Source of the DNA: Meghimatium bilineatum
Lineage: Eukaryota; Mollusca; Gastropoda; Stylommatophora; Philomycidae
Direction of reading: 5' to 3'
Length of the DNA stretch: 64,000 nucleotides
NCBI GenBank assembly: GCA_034231615.1
Contig: CM067317.1
Span: forward strand, 21,056,977 to 21,120,976
Part shown: piece after piece, positions 1-9,862 of the stretch
How positions within the stretch are numbered: position 1 is the first letter of the stretch
Layout of the letters: each line of letters starts with the position of its first letter
Program-made: the position numbers and the translations under genes
The notes under the pieces: model-generated
What the model was told of the DNA's origin: nothing
Seen by the model: the letters and a program-made list of their open reading frames with translations, nothing else
Databases searched by the model: none

Positions 1-180
1 ATAATAAGTGAAGGCAAAATTAACGGCAACATGAAAAGAGGGCACCCAAGACGTCGATGGTGCAGTGATATATCAGATTGCTTAAGTTTGCCTCTATCTG
101 CGGCAGGTAAACTCGTCCATAATCGCGGAGTGTTCAGAGAATCCGTAAGGAAGACCACATTCTGGAAAAAAAAAACATCT
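1..180 (+). mobile_element. LINE 3' end: last residues of a reverse transcriptase ORF
   Basis: Frame 1 is open from base 1. It reads through KRGHPRRRW and then an alanine/arginine helix-like tail (AAGKLVHNRGVFRESV). The basic GxPRRRW motif followed by an 'A..la..R..wR..v' tail is the usual C-terminus of non-LTR retrotransposon ORF2 proteins of the RTE/CR1/Jockey kind. Only the last 55 or so codons are present because the window starts inside the element. It ends in an A-run (positions 168-177), which may be the poly-A-like tail. It abuts an opposite-strand LINE relic. The clade is not determined. Confidence 0.7.
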
Positions 181-198
181 CACATCATGATGAATTGT

Positions 199-1205
199 CT
201 ATTGTCTGCCCCCAGGTGAATAATGGTTGATAGTATTCACACTTGCCGTTAAGCGTAGGGGTGAGAGCTTAAGATGTCGTTCCAAGGCCAGATGTGTCGT
301 CGTGGTTGCATTTAGTCCATGTTTGTTCAAGGTTAACTTGATGTTTTCTATCCACCGTTTTCTTGGTCTACCTTTGGCTTTACGTCTGCATAATCTTTTA
401 TTATATGTTCTTATTGGTTTTTGGTTTGGGCTCATTCTCATAAAGATGCCGAACCATTTTACTTGCTGTATTTCAATATGTGTAATACATGATATTATAC
501 CAACTCTTTTCCTAATTTCTTCATTTCCTATTTTATCTAATTTAGTAACATTGAAGCTTTTCTCAGACACTTCATTTCACATGTAACGATTTTCCTCTAC
601 TGCGAGGCTGTTGGTATAAACATTGTAGATATTATCTGTGGTTTTTTTTTAAATTTCCATCTTGATCTTTGAGTAAAGAAGTAATGGTGAAAGTTGGTAG
701 GTCACGTTGTTTGCTCTCTGGCACCTTGTTTCTATTTCAATGTCTAGTCTTTCATTTTCGGAAAAAATACTGCCTAGACATTTAAATTCTTTGGATTCTT
801 TCACTTCGGTGTTATCTATTGTTATATCCATTGGTATTCCAGACTTGCTAATTTTCATAACTTCTGTTTCTTTAACGTTAATTTTCATGTTGTACTTCCG
901 ACATGCTAATAGCAATGCATTGTTGTGGTTTTGCAAATTTTCCTCATCTTTGTATATTAAACTTTGACCGTCGACAAGTAATAGTTCATTGATTTTATCA
1001 TTAAATTTCTCATCAGATTTATTTGCAAAGTTTTCTTTTTGTTAATGTGAGCTTCTTTTATTATTCTGTCCATGTATATGTTGAAAAGTAGAGGTGAAAG
1101 CACAAAGCCTTATATCTTACTCCAGATCTTGTTTTGAAAGGTTCAGTCATTCCATCTGTTCTTACTGAGCTTTGGCATTTTTGATATATCGCTTTTATAT
1201 TATCT
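199..1205 (-). mobile_element. Decayed RTE-like LINE: RT domain end and C-terminus
   Basis: Read on the minus strand, right to left, successive frames give reverse transcriptase landmarks. 'SGVR' followed by LLFNIYMDRIIKEA lies around 1128-1040 (the RT fingers/palm motif before the catalytic box). 'VDGQSLIYKDEENLQ' lies around 980-930, where YADD would normally stand, so the catalytic box looks damaged. MKINVKETEVMKIS, the post-palm strand, follows at about 890-840. The post-RT region then ends in KAKGRPRKRWIENIK near 380-345. At least three frame changes and stops separate the blocks, so this is a pseudogene. The family sends the element RNA to a nicked target for reverse transcription. This copy cannot be functional. 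Confidence 0.85.
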
Positions 1206-2170
1206 AACAGCTGTCCTCTGATGTAATAAATTTCTAAGGTTTACCATAGAATGTTTCCATATTACCTAGAATATAACTGCAGCCAAAAATGTTGAGTTGA
1301 TCGTAGCAATCAAAATAGGTCGTCCATATTTTAAACACGTGAGCATTGAATAGAATCGTGGTATTTTGTGCAATATTGTCTTTTTTTCTCCGTCCGACAC
1401 TGTGGTTAAGTGGTGGTGAAAGCTTTTCGAATGGCAATGGTATAACTTATTTTTAGCAGTAGACAGTTGAACAACCTGGCCGTTCAGAAAGTATGTTACT
1501 TTCAATCATCGCATTTACAGTATCGAGTTTTTCCACCCAACAGCAAAGTTTTATCTATTGCCTATCTATTAATATTTTTTCTTCCATGGCAAAGTTACTA
1601 AGACTACTGGAGAAATGATGATGGCTTTTCATGTCTTTACAAACGGTCCGGCCGCAGGTCAGTGTAAAATCGAAAACGTACGATTTAGCTTTTTATTTTA
1701 GGTAAAACCCCTCCCTAGGGTGATCATATCTACTGCCCTGCTCGTCACTCAAGGTTGTTGCCTTTTTTTCTTGTACATCCTGCCTCCCAAAGCAGTAACA
1801 TATGTTGATTGTTTTTGTCAGCGGAACGTTCTGTTTACAGCTGTAACATGCACCGCCAGTGCTCACATATGAACACTATTATTATTGTGTCCTCTAATTT
1901 TTGTATTGTCAAATATACTGGAAGTATTGGTTAGATCTATCCAATATTTTTGTTGTAATGAATTCAATACGCCCCTTTATTAGTTTCTTGATTAAGTTCC
2001 CTATTAGACCACAAAGTCGAAAAAAATATCATTGTTTTTTTTCGTTAACAATGTTTTACATTGAGTATCTTTACTTAGTTATTATTAATGACATCAGCCA
2101 TACATTATCCTTAATGTTATCACTCCCTGTGAACACCTGCCTCTTAGATAAAGCTAATTAGGTTATGAAT
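1206..2170. other. No recognisable feature
   Basis: This is AT-rich unique-looking sequence. The longest open stretches are below 90 codons and show no familiar motif. I see no repeat, RNA gene or mobile-element terminus here. Confidence 0.5.
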
Positions 2171-2172
2171 CT

Positions 2173-2350
2173 CATGTATCTGTACGAAACTCTATTATAG
2201 GTTCAATAACACATCGTATCTGTACGGAACTCTATTGTCGGTTCGAGAGCATATATGTATCTGTACGGAGCTCTATTCTCGGTTCAAGAACACATATTTA
2301 TCTGTACGGAGCTCTATTCTCGGTTCAAGAACACATATTTATCTGTATGG
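2173..2350. repeat. Short tandem array, about 51-bp unit, 3.5 copies
   Basis: The block TATCTGTACGGAGCTCTATT followed by TCTCGGTTCAAGAACACA recurs at about 2176, 2216, 2261 and 2301. The last two copies are nearly identical and the first is shorter. It is followed by an inverted partial copy (see 2380-2415). Confidence 0.8.
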
Positions 2351-2379
2351 CGTTACAGATACATTGAATTCACATTAGA

Positions 2380-2415
2380 GCTGCATACAGATACATATAT
2401 GTGCTCTTGGTTCCA
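2380..2415 (-). repeat. Inverted partial copy of the preceding tandem unit
   Basis: CAGATACATATATGTGCTCT is close to the reverse complement of the array's AGAACACATATTTATCTG. The two orientations are separated by about 30 bases, so the end of the array can fold into a hairpin. Confidence 0.55.
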
Positions 2416-3265
2416 GTAAATATCTACATAAAGGAACTCTTCATTCTTCAGCCATAGACACGCAGATGCAGCACTACCCGTGCAACGTTGAATGTCAACT
2501 AACCACAACCGCTGTTGTACACCATCAATACAAGCTTTCAGTAAGAACATGCGTCCGTTTATCCATGTCGATTTACAGCGTAATGTAAACTATCTGATCC
2601 CCATATTGCAAACATCTGCACGTACTTATTTCTTCATTTATTATAGACGTTGACTGGGCGTATTATCTGAGCACTTGACATTACCATAAATATTTGTAAC
2701 GACAATTACATCAAAGCACTATCAGTTTCCCTGCATGTTTCCCAAAAGTTCCATTTTCTATTTGGAATGTTATAAATATCAGCGGCACATTTTCGAACAT
2801 TTGTACTCAGTGCCATTCTTACACATGACAGTGTTGACGGGGCGTAAATTTGCATGGTTTGGTGAAATAACCAGACATTCACTTTAAGAGATTATTCTAC
2901 AAAGAAGTGGTGGCTTGAAGTCAAATTGAAAAAGAAAATCGTGTTTTTTATAACAGTAATGAACGCTCATGTCTTTTTTTCACACTCGTCCGTTCGACTG
3001 ACAATATGGAATTTTGGCGGATTTTCTGTTTTGATGACTCCTATCTGACGGCATGACAACATTAAAGTGTGACGGATTTACTATTATTATTTTGTTGTTA
3101 TTAGTATGATCTTTTTTCGAGGACATACTCAGCTCGAGAAAAACAGCACCGATGAGGCAATCTTGTTGCTGGTTACATCAGTAGTTCCTATTATTTTTTG
3201 GCCCGCGACACACTTTTGAAACAAAACACCATGCGTTGGCATGTCATCATGTATATCTTACTGTC
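2416..3265. other. No recognisable feature
   Basis: AT-rich sequence with no supported gene or repeat. There are isolated T-runs only. Confidence 0.5.
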
Positions 3266-3267
3266 TC

Positions 3268-3445
3268 ATCTGAGGATCTGAGGCTGCAAGGTACAGAACG
3301 CGTCTGACTGCCAAGGTACAGGGTTCGAATCCTGCCACATGGAAATGTGCATCCAGATCGTTCAGAAAGCAATGTCAAACTACTGAACGTTAATTATGCC
3401 AAGTAAGTTACTACATCCAAAAAATGCTGGGTTGCAAACAGTGCA
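3268..3445 (+). mobile_element. tRNA-derived SINE, copy 1 (SINE-1)
   Basis: A tRNA-like segment with a B-box-like GGGTTCGAATCCTGCC lies at about 3322-3337. Upstream is GAACGCGTCTGACTGCCAAG, which resembles the anticodon-arm region of a tRNA. The downstream body (TGCATCCAGATCGTTCAG, then GTCAAACTACTGAA) recurs on the minus strand at 22500-22665 next to the same tRNA-like part, which makes this a dispersed family rather than a tRNA gene. The A box is degenerate. Transcription, if any, would be by RNA polymerase III. Confidence 0.7.
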
Positions 3446-3955
3446 ACCAGTAAACAGTAAACAAAATATCAGAAAACAGTGTTCACACTGTCATCTCTCC
3501 GTTGGTATCCCTGGACGCGTCTGTTTTTAATCTCATTTGTTTATCCCTGTAACACCCCTGGAAATTTATGTGGAGCCATGAGGTATACTTTGAGAATCAT
3601 TTATCTACACAATTACATGTTCACCCCTCTGAGTATGAAGCTTCTTCTTAAAGCATTGCATTCTGCTGATGGTTGCACTCTGTGAGGGTTGCACTATGCT
3701 GCGAGGTGCAATCCACTGAGGTTTTCACTCCGATGAAAGTTGTATACCGCTTGAGTGTTGTACTTTTCTGCTATGAAATACGGCTCTGTATAAATGTTCT
3801 ATTTCAGGAAATAATGCAAGTACTGGCTTGTACACCATTTCTGGATATTTATCTCCATTGCTAAAATAGGTGTGTCTCAAAGATGTTTTATTCTTTTACA
3901 CACCAACCATCTGTCCTACTCTCAGCAGTAGATCTCCGTGTCTCACACTGTCATC
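3446..3955. other. Degenerate TTGCACT-rich stretch, otherwise featureless
   Basis: Around 3660-3765 there are four loose repeats of a TTGCACTCTGCTGAGG-like phrase. The rest shows nothing recognisable. Confidence 0.35.
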
Positions 3956-3989
3956 AAGTCATTCTTCCATATTGTATAGCATTGTATTT

Positions 3990-4510
3990 CCGTTTCTGTT
4001 AGCCGTTATCTGTTTCCTATTTCTGTGAGTCTTTGTCTGTTTCCTGTTTCTGTGAGCCGCTGTCTGTTTCCTGTTTCTGTGAGCCGTTGTTTGTTTCCTG
4101 TTTCTGTGAGCCATTGTCAGTTTCCCTTCTTCTGTGAGCCGTTGTCTGTTTCCCTGTTTCTGTGAGGCGTTGTCTGTTTCCTGTGAGCTGTTGTCTATTT
4201 CCTGTTTCTGTGAGCCGGTGTCTGTTTCTTGTTTCTGTGAGTCGTTTTCTGTTTCCCTGTTTCTGTGAGTCGTTTTCTGTTTCCCTGTTACAGTGAGCCG
4301 TTGTGTGTTTCCCTGTTTCTGTGAACCGTTGTCTGTTTCTTGTTTCTGTGAGCCGTCGCCTGTTTTGTTTCCTTGTTTCTGTGAACCGTTCTCTGTTTCC
4401 TGTTTCTGTTTCCGTTGTTTGTTTCCCAATTTCTGTAAGATGTTGCCTATTTACCTGTTTCTGAGAGCCGTTGTCTCTTTCCAGTTTCTGTAAGCCGTTC
4501 TGTGTTTCTA
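3990..4510. repeat. Minisatellite, 24-27-bp unit around GAGCCGTTGTCTGTTTCCTG
   Basis: About 20 imperfect copies of GAGCCGTTGTCTGTTTCCTG plus TTTCTGT run across the interval. They include unit-length variants (an extra C in TTTCCC, and shortened copies near 4160-4200). The minus strand is open for 156 codons (4429-3959) as a lysine/glutamine/asparagine-rich repeat (RNRKQTTAH). This follows from the unit length and the absence of stops, so I do not call a gene. Confidence 0.9.
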
Positions 4511-5015
4511 TTTCTTTGAAAACTTCGTCATTTCATCTTTTCACTCAGTCCAGTTTTTCATCTTTGAATATCACCACATATCAAACGCCTCCAAATTATT
4601 CTTCAATTTTGTGTTTTATTCATTATTGTCTGTCGCTGTGGGAGACACTGGTAAAGCTATTCAGACGAGAACAGGAAGATGAGATATTATTTCCCATCTG
4701 AGGTTCACATGTTCGTGTTTTATGTGTATTCTTTTTGGCTCATGTGCAAGTGTGTACACATCTTCGTTTGTATATCTGAGAGTGAATGAGGCTAGGCTAT
4801 GAAGTATGCTTGAGTGCATAAATGGGATGGGTGCAAATAGATTGAGCTAATAATGTATTCCTTTTGTCGGACAATGATGTCTTACGTCAAGTAAGAAACA
4901 TTTTGAGGTCTTGCTATTGACAAATATTACAGTGCTGCGTCCTCCGTTGTGAGATTTACGTCTATGACAGCCCTCGTTATAAACAAATTTCGATAGTGTG
5001 TTACCAGCGACCGAT
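4511..5015. other. No recognisable feature
   Basis: No motif-bearing reading frame and no repeat was recognised. Confidence 0.5.
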
Positions 5016-5017
5016 AG

Positions 5018-5180
5018 GGAAGCAAAGAGTAGTACTACTATGACCATCTAAGCGTGTCGTTAGAGACGGATGAGGGAATCTGGTCGGGTTTGATGTGCCA
5101 TCTCACATGTCTTTTTCTTCTTATTCACACAATTCCGCAGGTCAAAGTGACCCACAAGATGTGCTGAAGTCGGATGTATC
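5018..5180 (+). mobile_element. Fragment of B-type retroposon
   Basis: It contains the family phrases GGGAAGCAAAGAGTAG, GTCAAAGTGACCCACAAG and TGCTGAAGTCGGATGT in the same order as the fuller copy at 51980-52232. A TTCTTCTTATTC interruption lies in the middle. The copy is old and incomplete. Confidence 0.55.
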
Positions 5181-5221
5181 AAACAAAAACTTGCACATGT
5201 AATGTAATGTTATTTATTTTT

Positions 5222-5340
5222 TCAGCATCATTATCAAGTACCGTCTCCGCAACGAAAGTTGGTTGTAACGGACCTTCAATACCCCCTGTCTCTTGCTTTT
5301 TTGGTGCACCTGCTATACTGTAACCTGTCTATCTCGTGAT
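5222..5340 (-). mobile_element. Short C-type retroposon copy
   Basis: The copy is close to that at 31431-31547. Shared phrases include ACCGTCTCCGCAACGAAAG and CTGTAACCTGTC. On the minus strand it would end in a trinucleotide tail of the (GATGAT)n kind, here decayed to CATCATTATC. It is about 115 bp long and non-coding. Confidence 0.7.
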
Positions 5341-5690
5341 GTTTCGTTCCCACTTCTATATCTGCCTACCACTTGCTCATCTCCCCTCGACTTTACACTC
5401 ATGTAAAGCATCAGCTAGGTGTCATATGTCCAAAATACTTTATGTTTGATATTTATTTATTTTAACAGTTATTTTTCAGAAGCGTTGTTGGAACCTCTTT
5501 TTTCGCTTTCTTCTCTTTCCATGAAGTTCTCCTTATTCTTCTATATGTCCATTCTCATGAACATCAATTCTGTCTTCTAGTTGTTTGTCCGTTGTGTTTC
5601 TGAGCTATATATTAATATAGAATTTATGTAGCACTTTATAATTTTCATTTTTAGTTTGCAATTTGTTTAAATGTCAATGGGTGCAAAGGG
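5341..5690. other. No recognisable feature
   Basis: AT-rich, with no feature supported. Confidence 0.45.
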
Positions 5691-5692
5691 AT

Positions 5693-6020
5693 AAGGAGTG
5701 TCATTAAGAGATAGAATTAGAAACGATAACATCAGACAGATAACCAAAACAATACCATTATTGGAACACATCAAAAGACAACAGATCAAGTTGTTTTCAC
5801 ACGCTTCCAGACTACCAACAGACAGCATACCATAGATGGCCATGACACATAAATATAATGGCTATAAAACCAGAGCCAGACCATGTAAAAGATAGATCAC
5901 AGAAATCAAAGAAACTACAGGAACAAGCTTACAAACAATACACAAGAAGGCTATCTCCAGAGAACTCTTCTATCACTGACACCGCAAGGCAAACAAGGGA
6001 TACAGCGTATAGATAAATCG
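5693..6020 (+). mobile_element. LINE 3' end, family L1 (RQQIK...SHASR type)
   Basis: The plus strand reads LRDRIRNDNIRQITKTIP, then HIKRQQIKLFSHASR, then a frame-shifted RARPCKR-ITEIKE and an ISRELF...RKANKGY tail. The same order appears, less damaged, at 31670-32053. Other copies are at 6240-6545 and 19308-19465, both on the minus strand. Stops and frame changes make it a relic. It represents the post-RT C-terminus of an RTE-like ORF2 protein. Confidence 0.8.
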
Positions 6021-6239
6021 ATTTTGTTTAAAATACACACACAAAAACCATCTTTTACTGTGGCAAAGGTGTTACTTTGACCACATCTATCAACAATAGA
6101 AGTCCTAATAAATCGTACGTTAACAACCGCTCCGCGAAGGCCTTTTTGCATTCGATAGAAACACCTAGCAAACTAGACCTTCTTGTCACTAGGAGAGGCC
6201 ACTTTGTTCTTTTCCATTGGCTGGCAACAGTGAGTAGCC

Positions 6240-6545
6240 TCTTATCGTGACACACAATGACGTAGTTTGTTGCCGTGTTCGCTGAAACCTTTGTTACCTT
6301 TCGGCGACACGGGTAGAAGCGTTTTCTGGAGACGACCCCATTGTGTGCTGAGTATATTGTGAAATTTGTCGCCTCTTTTATTTCAGTGGTCCATCGTTTT
6401 CGTGGTCGTCCTCTAGGTCTGCCTTCCCTGTATCTGTGTAGCATAGCTTGCTACATTTACTTGTCTGATGGTGTGTGCAAACCATTTGATCTGTTGTCTC
6501 TTGGTGTACTCTATGTCATGTATTCGAGATGACGTGTTTCTATCG
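6240..6545 (-). mobile_element. LINE 3' end, family L1-like, opposite strand
   Basis: The minus strand gives HDIEYTKRQQIKWFAHTIR (about 6530-6470), then EGRPRGRPRKRWTTEIKEAT (about 6425-6365), then a tail ending FYPCRRKV near 6300. KRQQIKWF...H followed by RxRKRWxTEIKEAT is the same arrangement as the plus-strand copy about 400 bp away. The two therefore form an inverted pair of related LINE tails. The open frame extends as far as 6055 but loses similarity after about 6300. Confidence 0.75.
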
Positions 6546-6549
6546 TTAA

Positions 6550-7008
6550 ATCAAAGAAGGCCTCCGCAGAGCGGATGTTTACATACGACCTGCTAGGACA
6601 TATGCTGTAGATGGGCGTGCTTTGATATATCACAGAATAGAAGATTCATGCGTAGCAATATCATATGAGAACCTGTATAGAAATAAAAAAATGTTTAAAG
6701 AGAATGTTCTTACATTGAGCAATAACGTTACAGTTAGTGAACTCCTTCAGTAGCGCATTGTGACTTTGCATGTTTGGTGAACACGTTCAAACTTGTGTAT
6801 TACTTTGTTGAACTTCAAACCACGGATCTATACGGAAGTTTCCCCCACGTCACGGCAACGGTTGGTTATAAACACAAATATTTCTGGAATTTTTGTAACA
6901 GTACTGTATTTTCTATTATATTTATAAGGTTAATTAATGGAAATTTCTTAATGTTATAACTGGTTATAACATCTTGGGAACAGTTTTCACCAGTATAGTT
7001 TTTTGTTT
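6550..7008. other. No recognisable feature
   Basis: No repeat or coding motif seen. Confidence 0.45.
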
Positions 7009-7010
7009 TT

Positions 7011-7500
7011 TTTGCGTTAGTTTCTCAAACTCACAATGGGAATCTCTCTTATAGCATGATGGTTTCATTTGATTTCTATTATAGCAGGATCGTCCCACTG
7101 ATTCTCTCTTATAGCAGGATCATCCCACTGAATTTCTCTTATAGCAGGATCGTCCCACTGAATCTCTCTTATAGCAGGATCGTCCCACTGAATCTCTCTT
7201 ATAGCAGGATCGTCCCACTGAATCTCTCTTATAGCAGGATCGTCCCACTGAATCTCTCTTATAGCAGGATTGTCCCACTGAATCTCTCTTATAGCAGGAT
7301 CGTCACACTGAATCTCTCTTATAGCAGGATCGTCCCACTGAATCTCTCTTATAGCAGGATTGTCCCACTGAATCTCTCTTATAGCAGGATTGTCCCACTG
7401 AATTTCTAGCAGGATGTAGTCCAGGAACGGAAATGCGCTGTATCATTCTTTTATTTGCGCCAATGGTCGACTCTGGCCCATTCAATTTGTTGTTCGCTGG
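7011..7500 (-). mobile_element. E-type retroposon copy split by an internal 30-bp array
   Basis: The left part (TTCTCAAACTCACAATGGGA at 7022) and the right part (GCAGGATGTAGTCCAGGAA, then TTTATTTGCGCCAATGGTC) match the two ends of the E-type element seen whole at 37826-37982 and 48803-48950. In those copies the segment between them contains TCTCCCTTGTAGCAGGA or a shortened form. Here that segment has been amplified (see the array entry at 7042-7410). The retroposon sense strand is minus, since the (GAA)n tail would lie to the left. Confidence 0.75.
7042..7410. repeat. Minisatellite, 30-bp unit, about 12 copies
   Basis: The unit ATAGCAGGATCGTCCCACTG plus AATCTCTCTT is repeated almost perfectly. 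Point variants include CGTC/TGTC and CGTCACACTG, and the first two units are diverged. Because 30 is a multiple of 3, the plus strand encodes an in-phase decapeptide repeat (YSRIVPLNLS), giving a 117-codon open frame. This is a by-product of the array and I do not annotate a protein. Confidence 0.95.
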
Positions 7501-8488
7501 TCACTTTTATCAAATCTATCTATGGTCAAACGTGCTTGGCAGTTTTCATGTTTTCTGTGTCGCTATCGACATAGCCACAGACACCCACGCCAGTATAGCT
7601 AAAATTTAAATACGATAAAAGGAACTCCTATTAATATTTGTCTAGAACCAACTCTTACAGAGACGTCGCAATCTAAGTAACACGTCCTTTTATCTAGATA
7701 TCCATGTTCAAACGAACTAGACAACTTAAGTGACGGTTGCATCTGGCAAACAGGCAAGTCAGCTGTGTCGGGCTTTCAGGAAAGGAGTGCTTAAATGAAA
7801 CACGTCTGAACGTTAATTGTACTATCTGTTATCTGCAGTGTTTATAATATTTGAGAGAAACTCTATCTTACATCAGTGACTGAAATAACTTGTGTTAATT
7901 TGTGTCGTATCTTTGATCGCAAGGATGAAATGTTTATTCTTGAATGTTAGAAAGGTGTCGATTTCAGGTAAGATTTCATCAAACAATGAAACAGTACTGC
8001 GTCTGTTGTGTCATACAATAACATATTTCTAATATGTTGCTTTCTTTATTATTTTAACTTAAGCATTTGTCATTTGTATTCATGTTATCAGTCAATCAAG
8101 TGTCATGACGAGAAGCTTAGGCGATTACATTTCTTCACAACTCCTTTGTCCCTTGCTTCATAACTCCCTGTCCCTTGTGTTGTTAATAAATTCAGTTAGT
8201 GACGTACTCCCATGCTATAATGAAAACTCATTCAAGATCAAGTCTACGAGCGTATATGTCTGTGCCTTCTGCTTTTGATCTTAACGGATGTAAACAAAAT
8301 GTTACTTCCGTGAACTCCAGCAGACCAAAGTGTTTCAGGAAAAGTAAGCGGTGGATATATTGACTTAAATTGGTCCAAAACATAATAACTCTATCATAAT
8401 ACCTTTCAATATTTATAAATATCTAACAAAGAAACGCATAACAATAAATGAAGTCGACACAGAATATGATTCAACTATGACTATACGA
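7501..8488. other. No recognisable feature
   Basis: AT-rich, with no supported gene, repeat or RNA. Confidence 0.5.
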
Positions 8489-8490
8489 AG

Positions 8491-8605
8491 TATAGAAGAC
8501 CTGACTGCAGAAAGTAATTAAGACTTCATTTCTTACATTTTGCTTATTGTTTTGTAAACCTTGGTCACTATTTATATACTTCAAGTCGCCAGCCAAAAAT
8601 AGCCA
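8491..8605 (+). mobile_element. Half copy of foldback MITE FB-1
   Basis: TATAGAAGACCT, then CTTCATTTCTTACATTTTG, then GGTCACTATTTATATACT and GCCAAAAATA appear in the same order as the left arm of the complete element at 13647-13860. The right arm is missing, so this is a truncated or solo-arm copy. Confidence 0.65.
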
Positions 8606-9445
8606 TGGCCGACCAATGAAACGCACAGAAATAATCAAAATATAGGAAAATTAGCCTTGCAGGTTATGAGCGCACAAGTCTGTAGTACTATGCCGACGGT
8701 CGTGATTTCAACGATCTATATTGATTGACATTGCTTTGTAAGCACCTTTCAACCTGAACAGAAAGTTCTACGTTATATCAGGGAGTAAAACCATCCATAT
8801 TATACCATAAACATTATGGTACTTTACAGGATAATGTGGCCACGCTTTATCGTAACAAACTATACATTATTTAATGAAGCGAATTTTCGTTAAAAGAACA
8901 CACAACTCAGAATTCATTTATCTGCGCTTCCCAGTGCGTAGCGCGTAGATCGAGTGATCGGTAGGATAATCTGCATGTTTTTTAGGTCCGAGCCACGGAA
9001 ACTTTATGAAATCAAGCATAATATTAAAAAGTTGGAATGTCTGTAAAAACATTATCCCGTAATGAACCACAACTTGTATTAGCTTCACACACGGTACTGC
9101 AGACTACTAGATTATCTCTACAAAAATGAAATGCGGTCTAAACTGATAAACAAACATGGAGCACAAATACATGTCAGTTGCTGGACCGTACAAAGAACGA
9201 AGAATAGCAACGATGTTACCTGCCATTACTCTTATAAGAAATGGCTAAACAGGTAAGAGATGAGGTTGACTACAAATGCCGTGAAATATGAGTGCCCCAA
9301 ATTATCATACAGAAGTCAGGTGTGTCATGTTGAAAGGCGCTTATATCGAAATTAAACTTTAAAACATGACACACCACAAATCGTTCACATAATTGCATTA
9401 TGCTGATTAAAAGAAGTTTGATAACGAACGCAAAAACGGAAAAAG
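8606..9445. other. No recognisable feature
   Basis: There are weakly tRNA-like phrases near 8650-8720 and 8930-9000, but neither has clear A and B boxes. Nothing is supported. Confidence 0.4.
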
Positions 9446-9454
9446 ATATCACGA

Positions 9455-9862
9455 CTCATGCAGACATGTCTTCTCATTGTTGACTATAGATCAAGAAGAC
9501 ATCAAGACTCCTGCAGACATGTCTTCTCATTGTTGACTATAGATCAAGAAGACATCAAGACTCCTGCAGACATGTCTTCTCATTGTTGACTATAGATCAA
9601 GAAGACATCAAGACTCCTGCACACATACTGCAGACATGTCTTCTCATTGTTGACTATAGATCAAGAAGACATCAAGACTCCTGCAGACATGTCTTCTCAT
9701 TGTTGACTATAGATCAAGAAGACATCAAGACTCCTGCAGACATGTCTTCTCATTGTTGACTATAGATCAAGAAGACATCAAGACTCCTGCAGACATGTCT
9801 TCTCATTGTTGACTATAGATCAAGAAGACATCAAGACTCCTGCACACATACTGCAGACATGT
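9455..9862. repeat. Minisatellite, 53-bp unit with built-in hairpin, left block
   Basis: About seven copies begin CTGCAGACATGTCTTCTCAT and end GATCAAGAAGACATCAAGACTC. Two copies carry an 11-bp extension (CTGCACACATA) at 9618 and 9841. Each unit contains the inverted pair ATGTCTTCT/AGAAGACAT. The array is interrupted after 9862 and resumes at 11197. Confidence 0.95.

Noticed and set aside
3268..3345. tRNA gene
   Set aside because: The B-box is good but the A-box is degenerate, and the same tRNA-like unit with an identical downstream body occurs at 22495-22665.
3959..4429. 156-codon Gln/Lys/Arg repeat protein
   Set aside because: It is the translation of a 24-27-bp minisatellite with shifting unit length, with no flanking coding signal.
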